A stretch of 64,000 bases of DNA, from the NCBI RefSeq assembly GCF_001429605.1, contig NZ_LMSS01000007.1, positions 62,001-126,000 on the forward strand, read 5' to 3'. Below the pieces are notes generated by a model. The model was not told where the DNA came from. It did no database searches and saw only the letters and a program-made list of their open reading frames with translations. The first letter of the stretch is position 1, and every line of letters begins with the position of its first letter. Source of the DNA: Phycicoccus sp. Soil802 (GTDB taxonomy: Bacteria; Actinomycetota; Actinomycetes; Actinomycetales; Dermatophilaceae). A program made the position numbers and the translations under genes. This document shows, piece by piece, positions 8,035 through 15,736 of this stretch.

Positions 8035-9309
8035 GTGAGCACTCCGTCGCGCGTCTTCGTTGGCCGCCTGACCAGCCTGAGCGTGTTCGACCCGCTCGGT
8101 GACCAGGTCGGTCGGGTCCGCGACGTCGTCGTCACGTTCGGGGCCTCCCGCCGCCGCCCCCGCATCATCGGCCTCGTCGTCGAGGTGCCCGGTCGTCGGC
8201 GGGTCTTCGTGCCCATGACGCGCGTGACGTCCGTCGACGGAGGGCAGGTCATCACCACCGGCCTGGTCAACATGCGCCGGTTCGAGCAGCGCACCAACGA
8301 GGTGCTCGTGATGGCCGAGATCCTCGAGCGACCGGTCACGGTCCACGACCCCGAGGGCGACTACGAGGCGACCGTGGAGGACGTCGCCATCGAGCGCGAG
8401 CGCAGCCGCGACTGGGCGATGTCGAAGGTGTTCGTGCGACAGGGCACGGCGCGCGGCACGCTCGGGCCCTTCCGACGCCGCCGCGGCGCCACCGTGCTGG
8501 TGCCCGTCGAGGACGTGACCGGCATCCACCAGTCCACCGCGGGGCAGTCGGCGGCGATGCTGCTCGAGACCTACGACGACCTGAAGTCCGCCGACCTCGC
8601 CGGCGTCATCCACGACCTGTCACCCAAGCGCCGGGCCGAGGTCGCCGAGGCGATGGACGACGACAAGCTCGCCGACGTGCTCGAGGAGCTCCCGGAGGAC
8701 GACCAGGTCGAGATCCTCGAGACGCTGCCCGTGGAGCGGGCCGCCGACGTGCTCGAGGCGATGGAGCCCGACGACGCCACCGACCTGCTGCACAACCTCA
8801 CCGCCGAGAAGCAGGAGGAGCTCCTCCAGCTCATGGAGCCGGACGAGGCGGCCGACCTGCGCCGGTTGCTGACCTACGACGAGGAGTCGGCCGGCGGCAT
8901 GATGACCACCGAGCCGGTCATCCTCGGTCCGGAAGCCTCGATCGCCGAGGCGCTGGCCGTCGTGCGCCGGGCAGAGATCTCGCCGGCCCTGGCGTCCACC
9001 GTCTACGTCTGCCGGGCCCCCCACGAGACCCCCACGGGCAAGTTCCTCGGCATCGTCCACATCCAGCGGCTGCTGCGCGAGCCTCCGCACGGGGCGATCG
9101 GCGGCATCCTCGACAAGGAGATCGAGCCGCTGACCGCGGATGCCCCGCTGGGTCAGGTGACCCGGATCCTCGCCACCTACAACCTGGTCGGTGTCCCCGT
9201 GGTCGACGCCGACGGCCGGCTGATCGGTGCGGTCACCGTCGACGACGTCCTCGACCACATCCTCCCGGACGACTGGCGTGAGGACCGGCACGAGGTGACC
9301 CGTGGCTGA
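8035..9309 (+). CDS. PRC-barrel / MgtE N-terminal / CBS-domain protein lacking a channel domain
   Basis: A 424-residue soluble protein. The first ~80 residues look like a PRC-barrel (LTSLSVFDPLGDQVGRVRDVV), repeated less clearly to about 165. An MgtE intracellular N-domain follows at about 185-285, rich in ADVLEELPEDDQVEILETL repeats, and then a CBS pair at about 295-415. The membrane channel of true MgtE Mg2+ transporters is absent. This composition is known in actinobacteria next to DUF1003 and mrp genes. A role in sensing Mg2+ or nucleotides is inferred. It overlaps the DUF1003 gene by 8 bp. Confidence 0.88.
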   Translation: MSTPSRVFVGRLTSLSVFDPLGDQVGRVRDVVVTFGASRRRPRIIGLVVEVPGRRRVFVPMTRVTSVDGGQVITTGLVNMRRFEQRTNEVLVMAEILERPVTVHDPEGDYEATVEDVAIERERSRDWAMSKVFVRQGTARGTLGPFRRRRGATVLVPVEDVTGIHQSTAGQSAAMLLETYDDLKSADLAGVIHDLSPKRRAEVAEAMDDDKLADVLEELPEDDQVEILETLPVERAADVLEAMEPDDATDLLHNLTAEKQEELLQLMEPDEAADLRRLLTYDEESAGGMMTTEPVILGPEASIAEALAVVRRAEISPALASTVYVCRAPHETPTGKFLGIVHIQRLLREPPHGAIGGILDKEIEPLTADAPLGQVTRILATYNLVGVPVVDADGRLIGAVTVDDVLDHILPDDWREDRHEVTRG

Positions 9310-9871
9310 GCGCGACCGCCGGGTGGCATCCAGCCGGCTCGACCAGCCCCGCGAGACCCGCAGGGCGCTGCTGCCGCGCCCCACCATGAGCCAGGAGACC
9401 TTCGGGCGGTGGAGCGAGCAGTTCGCCCGCTTCATGGGCACCGCGGCGTTCCTCATCGCCATGACGGTGTTCGTCGTCTTCTGGGTGCTCTGGAACCTCG
9501 TGTCGCCCAAGGAGTGGCGGTTCGACAACTACCCGTTCATCTTCCTCACGCTCATGCTGAGCCTCCAGGCCTCGTATGCCGCGCCGCTGATCCTGCTCGC
9601 CCAGAACCGCCAGGCCGACCGCGACCGGGTCGCCCTCGAGCAGGACCGCGCCCGCGACGAGCGCAACCTCGCCGACACCGAGTACCTCACCCGCGAGGTC
9701 GCGTCACTGCGTCACGCGATGGGTGACGCCGCCACCCGTGACTTCGTCCGCTCCGAGCTGCGTGGACTGCTCGACGAGCTCGAGGAACGCGGCCTGGAGG
9801 TGCGCCGACGTGAGGCAGATGACAGCCGCCCGGGCGCGACCGGTTCTTCGAGGGACCACGGCGCGACCTAA
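9302..9871 (+). CDS. DUF1003 family membrane protein
   Basis: A 189-residue protein with two transmembrane segments at about 43-65 and 76-97 joined by the DUF1003-typical VSPKEWRFDNYPFIFLTLMLS segment. A charged coiled-coil-like tail (about 100-165) rich in Arg, Glu and Asp follows. The start GTG overlaps the end of the MgtE_N/CBS gene by 8 bp, indicating coupled translation and suggesting a joint function with that cytosolic ligand-binding protein. The molecular function of DUF1003 is unknown. Confidence 0.88.
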   Translation: MAERDRRVASSRLDQPRETRRALLPRPTMSQETFGRWSEQFARFMGTAAFLIAMTVFVVFWVLWNLVSPKEWRFDNYPFIFLTLMLSLQASYAAPLILLAQNRQADRDRVALEQDRARDERNLADTEYLTREVASLRHAMGDAATRDFVRSELRGLLDELEERGLEVRRREADDSRPGATGSSRDHGAT

Positions 9872-9880
9872 CATGGGGGC

Positions 9881-11083
9881 ATGTGCCCCAGCCCCAGCGA
9901 CACCTCGAGCGACGCCCAGAGCGACGCCGTCAGCGACAGCGGGTCTGCGGCCGCCCCGGTGACCGACGACGCCCTCCACCAGGCCCTGGCGACCGTCATC
10001 GACCCTGAGATCCGCAAGCCCGTCACCGAGCTCGGCATGGTCGAGAGCGTCACGGTCGATGCCGTCGGCCGGGTCGCCGTGACCATCCTCCTCACCGTCT
10101 CGGGCTGCCCGATGAAGGACACGCTGACCAAGGACACCACCGCGGCCCTGGCCAAGGTGCCCGGGGTCACCGGCGTCGACGTCACACTGGGCGTGATGAG
10201 CGACGAGCAGCGCGTGGCGCTGCGCCAGCAGCTGCGGGGTGGCACCGCCGAGCGCGAGATCCCCTTCGCGAAGCCCGGCTCGCTCACGCGGGTGTATGCC
10301 GTGGCCTCCGGCAAGGGCGGCGTCGGCAAGTCCTCGGTCACGGTCAACCTCGCCGCCTCTCTCGCCCAGAGCGGGCTGCGGGTGGGGGTGGTGGACGCGG
10401 ACGTCTACGGCTTCTCGGTGCCGCGGATGCTCGGCGTCGAGCACCGGCCGACGCAGGTCGACGACATGATCCTGCCGCCGATCGCCCACGAGGTGAAGGT
10501 CATCTCGATTGGGATGTTCGTGCCCGGCAACCAGCCCGTGGTGTGGCGCGGACCGATGCTGCACCGCGCGCTCCAGCAGTTCCTCGGCGACGTCTTCTGG
10601 GGCGACCTCGACGTCCTCCTGCTCGACCTCCCCCCGGGCACTGGAGACATCGCCATCTCCGTGGCCCAGCTGATCCCGACCGCCGAGATCCTGGTCGTGA
10701 CCACTCCGCAGCAGGCTGCCGCCGAGGTCGCCGAGCGCGCGGGATCCATTGCGCTGCAGACCCACCAGCGCATCGTCGGGGTGATCGAGAACATGTCCTG
10801 GCTCGAGCTGCCGGACGGTTCGCGCCAGGAGATCTTCGGGTCGGGTGGCGGTCAGGCCGTGGCCGACTCCCTCACCCGCGCGGTCGGCGCCGACGTGCCA
10901 CTGCTCGGCCAGATCCCCCTCGACGTCAACCTCCGCGAAGGCGCCGACCAGGGCACCCCGGTCGTGCTGCGCAACCCGGAGTCGCCGGCCGCGGTGTCGC
11001 TGCGCGCGATCTCGCGTGGTCTGGCGACCCGGTCCCGCGGGCTGGCCGGTCGCTCGCTGGGCCTGTCCCCCGTCGGCCGCTAG
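9881..11083 (+). CDS. mrp: Mrp/ApbC family P-loop ATPase (iron-sulfur carrier-like)
   Basis: A 400-residue protein with an N-terminal MIP18/DUF59 domain at about 29-105 (DPEIRKPVTELGMV, VSGCPMK) and a ParA/MinD-type ATPase with the deviant P-loop VASGKGGVGKS at 141-151. The switch segment is LLDLPPGTGD. Family members bind and transfer Fe-S clusters. The CxxC pair usually found after ENMS in enterobacterial ApbC is missing here (ENMSWLELPDGSRQEIFG). Its place beside tatB-htrA-sigE agrees with the mycobacterial gene order. A hairpin follows the stop codon. Confidence 0.92.
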   Translation: MCPSPSDTSSDAQSDAVSDSGSAAAPVTDDALHQALATVIDPEIRKPVTELGMVESVTVDAVGRVAVTILLTVSGCPMKDTLTKDTTAALAKVPGVTGVDVTLGVMSDEQRVALRQQLRGGTAEREIPFAKPGSLTRVYAVASGKGGVGKSSVTVNLAASLAQSGLRVGVVDADVYGFSVPRMLGVEHRPTQVDDMILPPIAHEVKVISIGMFVPGNQPVVWRGPMLHRALQQFLGDVFWGDLDVLLLDLPPGTGDIAISVAQLIPTAEILVVTTPQQAAAEVAERAGSIALQTHQRIVGVIENMSWLELPDGSRQEIFGSGGGQAVADSLTRAVGADVPLLGQIPLDVNLREGADQGTPVVLRNPESPAAVSLRAISRGLATRSRGLAGRSLGLSPVGR

Positions 11084-11095
11084 CCGCCTTCCCGC

Positions 11096-11143
11096 GGTTC
11101 GAGGTGAACGCGCCCGGGACTCCCGGCGTGTTTACCTCGAACC
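11096..11143. terminator. Bidirectional hairpin between mrp and tatB
   Basis: GGTTCGAGGTGAAC (11096-11109) pairs with GTTTACCTCGAACC (11130-11143) with one mismatch, and an inner CCGGG/CCCGG stem is nested inside. Its position between two convergent stop codons makes it a shared terminator. Confidence 0.65.
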
Positions 11144-11155
11144 GGTGGGGGTTCG

Positions 11156-11506
11156 TCAGGTCGCGTCGTCGTCGTAGGGCGTCGGCTTGGTCGCGTCGAA
11201 GCCGCCGGTGCTGGTGGCGTAGGTGGGCGGAGTCCGGTCGGCGTCGGCCGGGTTGGGGTCGAGCAGGGCCTCCCGGACGATGCGGCGCGGGTCGTACTGG
11301 CGCGGGTCGTACTGGCGCCAGTCGATGTCGTCGAACTCCGGCCCCATCTGCTCCCGCAGCTGGCCCTTGGCGCCCTCGGCCATCGCCCGCGCCTGGCGCA
11401 CCAGGCGACCGAGCTTCGCGGCATACTCCGGCAGTCGTTCGGGACCGAGGATCACCACCGCCAGCACGATGAGGGCGATGAACTCCCAGCCGTTGATGCT
11501 CGCCAT
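11156..11506 (-). CDS. tatB: Sec-independent (Tat) translocase subunit TatB
   Basis: A 116-residue TatA/B-type protein: a short N-terminal transmembrane helix at about 6-20 (EFIALIVLAVVILGPERLP) with the typical GPERLP hinge, an amphipathic helix at about 27-60, and an acidic disordered tail. TatB recognises twin-arginine precursors with TatC. The tail contains a duplicated RQYDP from a 15-bp repeat. It is the last gene of the sigE-anti-sigma-htrA-tatB run, 13 bp after htrA. Several Tat-dependent proteins are encoded in this window. Confidence 0.93.
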   Translation of the reverse strand: MASINGWEFIALIVLAVVILGPERLPEYAAKLGRLVRQARAMAEGAKGQLREQMGPEFDDIDWRQYDPRQYDPRRIVREALLDPNPADADRTPPTYATSTGGFDATKPTPYDDDAT

Positions 11507-11519
11507 GGCGTGCCCTCTC

Positions 11520-13223
11520 CTACTTGCCCGAGCCGGACAGGGTCAGGGTGACGCTGATCGTCTCACTGCCGCGGCGCACCTTCATCGACACGTCGTCACC
11601 CACGCTCTTGGCCCGGATCGCCACGACGAGGTCGTCGGGATCGGTCACGCGGTGGCCGTCGAACTCGACGATGACGTCACCGGGCTTGATCCCCGCCTTG
11701 CCGGCCGGGCCCTGGGGGTCCACCGGCGGACCGCTCGTGTCGCTCTCCTTGGCCAGGATCCGCACCCCGTCACCGGTGAACTCACGGTCGAGCACCACCC
11801 CGATCACCGGGTGCTGGGCCGAACCGGTCTTGATGAGCTGCTCCGCCGTCTTGATGACCTGGTCGCTCGGGATGGAGAACCCCACGCCGATGTTGCCCGA
11901 CTGGGTGTCGGTGGCTCCCGGGATGCGCGCGATGGCGGAGTTCACGCCGATCACCTGACCAGCCATGTTGAGCAGCGGTCCCCCGCTGTTGCCCGGGTTG
12001 ATCGCGGCGTCGGTCTGGATCGCGTTGATGAACGACTGCTGGTTGCCGTCACCACCGGGGCTGACCGGTCGGTTGAGCGCGCTGACGATGCCGCTGGTCA
12101 CGGTGGACTCGAGCCCGAGGGGTGCACCGACCGCGATCACCTGGTCGCCGACGACGACGTCCTTGGACGAACCCATCACCAGCGGCACGAGGTCGGTGCG
12201 GTCGGTCTTGAGCACGGCCAGGTCGTAGGAGCCGTCGCGGCCGGCGATGGTGGCGTCGATCTCGGTGCCGTCGGACAGCTCCACCTTGATCGTGCCGCGG
12301 CTCGCGGCGCTCGCGACCACGTGGTTGTTGGTGATGATGTGGCCGTCGCGGTCGAGCACGAAGCCTGATCCGGTGCCACCACCGTCGGCACCGTCGACCT
12401 TGATGGTCACGACGCTCGGCAGCGCGTTGGCCGCGATGTTGGCGATCGACCCCGCAGGCCGGGCGGTCGAGCCCGCGCCGGCCGAGGGGATCGACGAGGG
12501 CGTGCGGTCGAGCCGGCCGAAGTCGACCCGTCCGGTCGCCCCCAGCCAGCCACCGAACACGCCACCGAGACCCGCTGCCACCAGGGCGGCGACGGCAGCA
12601 ACGGCCACCAGGGCACCCCAGCCGGGTCCCTTCTGCTGGGGAGCCGTGGCCTCGGGCGGGCGCTGCCCGACCCACGGGGTCGGCTGGCCGACATACCCGG
12701 CGTCCGCGGTGGGGCTGCTGATCGGGTCCCAGCCTTCGCTCGTGGCGGGCTGGGCGGAGGCGTATGCCGCGTGGCTGGCCGGCTCGGTCGGGAAACCGGT
12801 CGGCGCGGGCGCCGAGGACGCACCGACGGGGACGTCCGCGCTGTGCGCCTGAACGTCGTCGAAGGGCCACCCGGTGGGCTCCGCGGCCCAGACGGGTCCA
12901 CTGCCGGGGGCGTCGGACGTCGACGGCGCGCCGGTCGTCGCGCCGTCGGCGGCACCGTGGACTGGCTGGCCCTGGAGCTCCCGGGTGTGCGTCAGGTCGA
13001 CGGGCTGGGTGTGGTCTCCGCCGCCACGTCCGGGCGGGGCCCAGGGGTCCCAGACCGGTTCGCTGACGGGAGCGGGAACCTCAGGGGTCAGCTCGGCGGT
13101 GGGCTCGGAGGTCGGGTCGGAGATCGGCTCGGCCGTGGGCTCGGGACGGACCTCGGGCGAGTCGGCGGCGGGGTCGGCGGGCGTCGGCCGGTCGTGGCCT
13201 GCCGGGTCTCGCTCGTCGCTCAT
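11520..13223 (-). CDS. htrA: HtrA-like membrane-anchored serine protease with PDZ domain
   Basis: A 567-residue protein: a disordered acidic/Pro-rich cytosolic region (1-200), one transmembrane segment at about 202-226, a trypsin-like domain at about 255-450 and a PDZ domain at about 470-560 (AGIKPGDVIVEFDGHRV). The catalytic triad is intact: ITNNHVV (His301), YDLAVLK (Asp334), NPGNSGGPL (Ser413). It degrades or refolds misfolded envelope proteins. Its ATG overlaps the stop of the anti-sigma gene (ATGA), as expected for a stress-response operon under the adjacent ECF sigma factor. Confidence 0.93.
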   Translation of the reverse strand: MSDERDPAGHDRPTPADPAADSPEVRPEPTAEPISDPTSEPTAELTPEVPAPVSEPVWDPWAPPGRGGGDHTQPVDLTHTRELQGQPVHGAADGATTGAPSTSDAPGSGPVWAAEPTGWPFDDVQAHSADVPVGASSAPAPTGFPTEPASHAAYASAQPATSEGWDPISSPTADAGYVGQPTPWVGQRPPEATAPQQKGPGWGALVAVAAVAALVAAGLGGVFGGWLGATGRVDFGRLDRTPSSIPSAGAGSTARPAGSIANIAANALPSVVTIKVDGADGGGTGSGFVLDRDGHIITNNHVVASAASRGTIKVELSDGTEIDATIAGRDGSYDLAVLKTDRTDLVPLVMGSSKDVVVGDQVIAVGAPLGLESTVTSGIVSALNRPVSPGGDGNQQSFINAIQTDAAINPGNSGGPLLNMAGQVIGVNSAIARIPGATDTQSGNIGVGFSIPSDQVIKTAEQLIKTGSAQHPVIGVVLDREFTGDGVRILAKESDTSGPPVDPQGPAGKAGIKPGDVIVEFDGHRVTDPDDLVVAIRAKSVGDDVSMKVRRGSETISVTLTLSGSGK

Positions 13224-13849
13224 GGAGACGATTGTGCCGAACGACCACGCACCGTGCCCACAGAGGGTGTGGCAGAGGGGCTGGACGCGGAACCGCCGAG
13301 CCCGGGCACCGTGAAGGCAGCTGTCGCGAAGCCGGGGCTGACCGGCTTGGCGCGTTGCACGACAGGGGGTGTGGTGGGGTTGGTCGAGGTCAGGCCACCG
13401 CTCACCACGAGGCTCAGCGCCGCGGCGGCCGTGGCCCCGGCGGCGAGCCCGGCGTAGACGGTCGCCCGACCGGCCGACCGGTGCAGCGCGGGGGTGCCGC
13501 GGTCGACGACCGGGACCGGCGCCACCGGGATGGGCGGGAGCAGCGGGGCCCGGGTCGCACTCGTGCCGTCGGGGCCGGAGGACGGCATGTGCGTGGCGAG
13601 GGCGAGGAGCATCCCGCGCAGGTCACCGGGGATCGGGGAGCCGGCCGAGGAGCGCAGCGCGGAGAGGACCCGGCGTTCCTCGTCCACAGCGGCGCGGCAG
13701 CACTGGCAGGCCACGACGTGGCGGTCCCAGCGCAGCAGGGTCGCGTCGTCCATCGCCCGGTCGGCATAGGAGGTCAGCTGGTCGCCGAGGCACCGGCCGC
13801 GCGCGCTGAACGAAGCACTCGCGACGCCGGTCCACCCGGGGCGGCTCAC
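13220..13849 (-). CDS. Anti-sigma factor with zinc-finger motif (RseA-like)
   Basis: A 209-residue protein. The N-terminal domain contains [12 protein letters not shown], the HxxxCxxC pattern of zinc-containing anti-sigma factors, at about residues 45-55. A hydrophobic segment at about 128-150 ([20 protein letters not shown]) could be a membrane anchor. It is followed by a Ser/Thr/Pro-rich extracytoplasmic tail. The GTG start overlaps the sigE stop (GTGA), and its own stop overlaps htrA. The position between sigE and htrA matches mycobacterial rseA; redox or proteolytic control of the sigma factor is inferred. Confidence 0.85.
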   Translation of the reverse strand: MSRPGWTGVASASFSARGRCLGDQLTSYADRAMDDATLLRWDRHVVACQCCRAAVDEERRVLSALRSSAGSPIPGDLRGMLLALATHMPSSGPDGTSATRAPLLPPIPVAPVPVVDRGTPALHRSAGRATVYAGLAAGATAAAALSLVVSGGLTSTNPTTPPVVQRAKPVSPGFATAAFTVPGLGGSASSPSATPSVGTVRGRSAQSSP

Positions 13850-14511
13850 CGTGATCCCGGCACCGCCCGGCCGAGCACCGGGATCCGGCGCTTGGTCACG
13901 GGCGCACGGTCGGCGTCCACGGCGGGACGGGCGAGCTTGGGGTCACGGTGCGCGAGCGCCTCGCGCAGCTGGGCGCGGCCACGGTGGATCCGCGAGCGCA
14001 CGGTGCCGAGCTTGACGCCCAGCGTCGCAGCGATCTCCTCGTAGGACAGACCCTCGATGTCGCACAGCACCACGGCAGCCCGGAAGTCCGGCGACAGGGC
14101 GTCGAGCGCGCGCTGCACGTCGTCGTCGAAGTGGGTGGCCTCGAACGCGGCCTCGGGACCGGCCTCACGGGTGGGCAGGCGGGCGGCGGACTCGTCGGAC
14201 AGCGCGTCGAAGCGGATGCGCTGCTTGCGCCGCATCTTGTCGAGGAACACGTTGGTGGTGATGCGGTGCAGCCAGCCCTCGAAGGTGCCCGGCTGGTAGC
14301 TGTGCAGCGAGCGGAACACCCGGATGAAGACGTCGTGGGTGAGGTCCTCGGCGTCGTGCGGGTTGCCGGTGAGCCGGTAGGCCAGGCGGTAGACGCGGGC
14401 CGAGTGCTGCTCGACGATCTCTTCCCAGGTCGGCGGGACCCACGCAGGTCCCTCCTGGGCGTCCCCCTGGACGTCCTGCCGGGCCGTACCGATCGTGTCG
14501 GTCGCGGTCAC
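13846..14511 (-). CDS. sigE: ECF-family RNA polymerase sigma factor, SigE-like
   Basis: About 221 residues with sigma-70 region 2 ([29 protein letters not shown]) and region 4 ([39 protein letters not shown]). GTG at 14511 is chosen because GGAGG ends about 8 nt upstream. GTG at 14520 or 14547 would extend it slightly. It heads the operon with an anti-sigma factor, htrA and tatB, a set known in Mycobacterium as the SigE envelope-stress regulon core. A divergent O-methyltransferase gene, as in Mycobacterium, supports orthology. Confidence 0.92.
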   Translation of the reverse strand: MTATDTIGTARQDVQGDAQEGPAWVPPTWEEIVEQHSARVYRLAYRLTGNPHDAEDLTHDVFIRVFRSLHSYQPGTFEGWLHRITTNVFLDKMRRKQRIRFDALSDESAARLPTREAGPEAAFEATHFDDDVQRALDALSPDFRAAVVLCDIEGLSYEEIAATLGVKLGTVRSRIHRGRAQLREALAHRDPKLARPAVDADRAPVTKRRIPVLGRAVPGSR

Positions 14512-14659
14512 GTCCCTCACCTCCGTCGAGCGCCGGGCGGCGCACACCTGTCATTCGGTCCAGACGACCGAATGGCTTGCATCGTTCCCCAACAACCTGA
14601 GCGTTCCCTGTATGCCGCGGTGCCCGGTTCGCGGCGTTCGCGGCAGTAGGGTTTGGCGC

Positions 14660-15292
14660 ATGAGCGCACAGAAGCCGGCCAGCTGGGCCTACGCCGAGGA
14701 GTTCGTCACCGAGAACGAGGTGATCGAGTCGGCGCGGCGCCGGGGCGAGGAGCTGGGGGCCACTCCGGTCGGCAACGGCGCGGGGGTGCTGCTGCGACTC
14801 CTCGCGGCTGCGGTCAAGGCCAAGTCGGTCGTCGAGGTGGGCACCGGCGCGGGCACCTCCGGGCTGTGGATGCTCCAGGGCATGCCCGAGGACGGCATCC
14901 TCACCACGATCGACGTCGAGGCCGAGCACCAGGGCGTGGCGAGGAAGGCCTACGCCGAGGCAGGGATCGCCCACCAGCGCACTCGCGTCATCACGGGTCG
15001 GGCGCTCGACGTGCTCCCCCGCATGACCGACGGCGCCTACGACATGGTCGTGATCGACGGCGACAAGGTGGAGTACCCGGAGTACGTCAGCCACGGCATC
15101 CGCCTGCTGCGCTCCGGTGGCGTGCTCGTGCTCGACAACATGCTCTGGCACGACAAGGTGGCCGACCCGGCTGCACGCGACGAGCAGACCTCGGTGCTGC
15201 GCGACCTCGGCAAGGCGCTGCGCGACGACGAGCGCCTCATCCCTGCGCTGCTGCCCGTGGGCGACGGCGTGCTGGCGGCCGTCAAGCGCTGA
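14660..15292 (+). CDS. O-methyltransferase (class I, SAM-dependent)
   Basis: A 210-residue small O-methyltransferase of the catechol/caffeoyl-CoA type. SAM motif I is VVEVGTGAGTSGLW at about 57-70, and the metal-binding acidic segments are VVIDGDKVEYPEYV and VLVLDNMLWHDKV. The divergent position relative to sigE is conserved in mycobacteria. The methyl acceptor is unknown. ATG 14660 is the first start before the conserved ASWAYAEEFV segment. A long hairpin (15306-15361) follows 13 bp after the stop codon. Confidence 0.9.
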   Translation: MSAQKPASWAYAEEFVTENEVIESARRRGEELGATPVGNGAGVLLRLLAAAVKAKSVVEVGTGAGTSGLWMLQGMPEDGILTTIDVEAEHQGVARKAYAEAGIAHQRTRVITGRALDVLPRMTDGAYDMVVIDGDKVEYPEYVSHGIRLLRSGGVLVLDNMLWHDKVADPAARDEQTSVLRDLGKALRDDERLIPALLPVGDGVLAAVKR

Positions 15293-15305
15293 TCCCCCAC
15301 CGCTT

Positions 15306-15361
15306 GCTCCTGTTGGGAGGGGAACTACCGGATCTCCGGTAGTTCCCCTTCCAACAGGAGC
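15306..15361. terminator. Long palindrome with CCGGATCTCCGG core between convergent genes
   Basis: Two 27-bp arms (15306-15332 and 15335-15361) differ by one G/A pair and are separated by 2 nt. The central GGAACTACCGGA is shared with the palindrome at 18524-18579. The element sits between convergent genes, so a bidirectional terminator is the simplest reading. The sequence conservation between the two copies exceeds what termination alone needs. Confidence 0.75.
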
Positions 15362-15379
15362 GCAGATTTGCGGGAAGGG

Positions 15380-15736
15380 TCAGGCGGTGCCGGGGCCGGG
15401 GCCGCGACGGAACCGTCCGGGGCCCTCGGCGATCGCGACGACCTCGAAGGGCTCGATCAGGGTCGGCGCCGAGCCGATGATGCCGCTGCCCGCCGACTCG
15501 GCGGCCGTGGCGGAGAACTCGCGCTGGAAGTCGTCACGGTAGACCTTCTCGTCGAAGACGTAGGTGCCCTCGAACCACTGCCCCTCGACCATCCGCCAGG
15601 TCTTGAAGGCAAGGCCGTCGAGGAACATGAACTTGGCCATCGAGGTGCCGACGACGTAGTCGCGCAGCTCCTGTTCGACGCCTTCGGGGGCGGACTCCAG
15701 GGACCAGCGCACGCTCAGTCCGTATCCCGCGTTCAT
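15380..15736 (-). CDS. Small YdhR-like (dimeric alpha/beta barrel) protein
   Basis: 118 residues. The segment DGLAFKTWRMVEGQWFEGTYVFDEKVYRD (about 41-69) resembles the strand-turn-strand of YdhR-type putative mono-oxygenases, which are small dimeric ferredoxin-fold proteins of uncertain activity. Its ATG overlaps the end of the leucyl aminopeptidase gene by 4 bp (ATGA), so it is translated as the second gene of that operon. The family assignment is tentative. Confidence 0.7.
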   Translation of the reverse strand: MNAGYGLSVRWSLESAPEGVEQELRDYVVGTSMAKFMFLDGLAFKTWRMVEGQWFEGTYVFDEKVYRDDFQREFSATAAESAGSGIIGSAPTLIEPFEVVAIAEGPGRFRRGPGPGTA

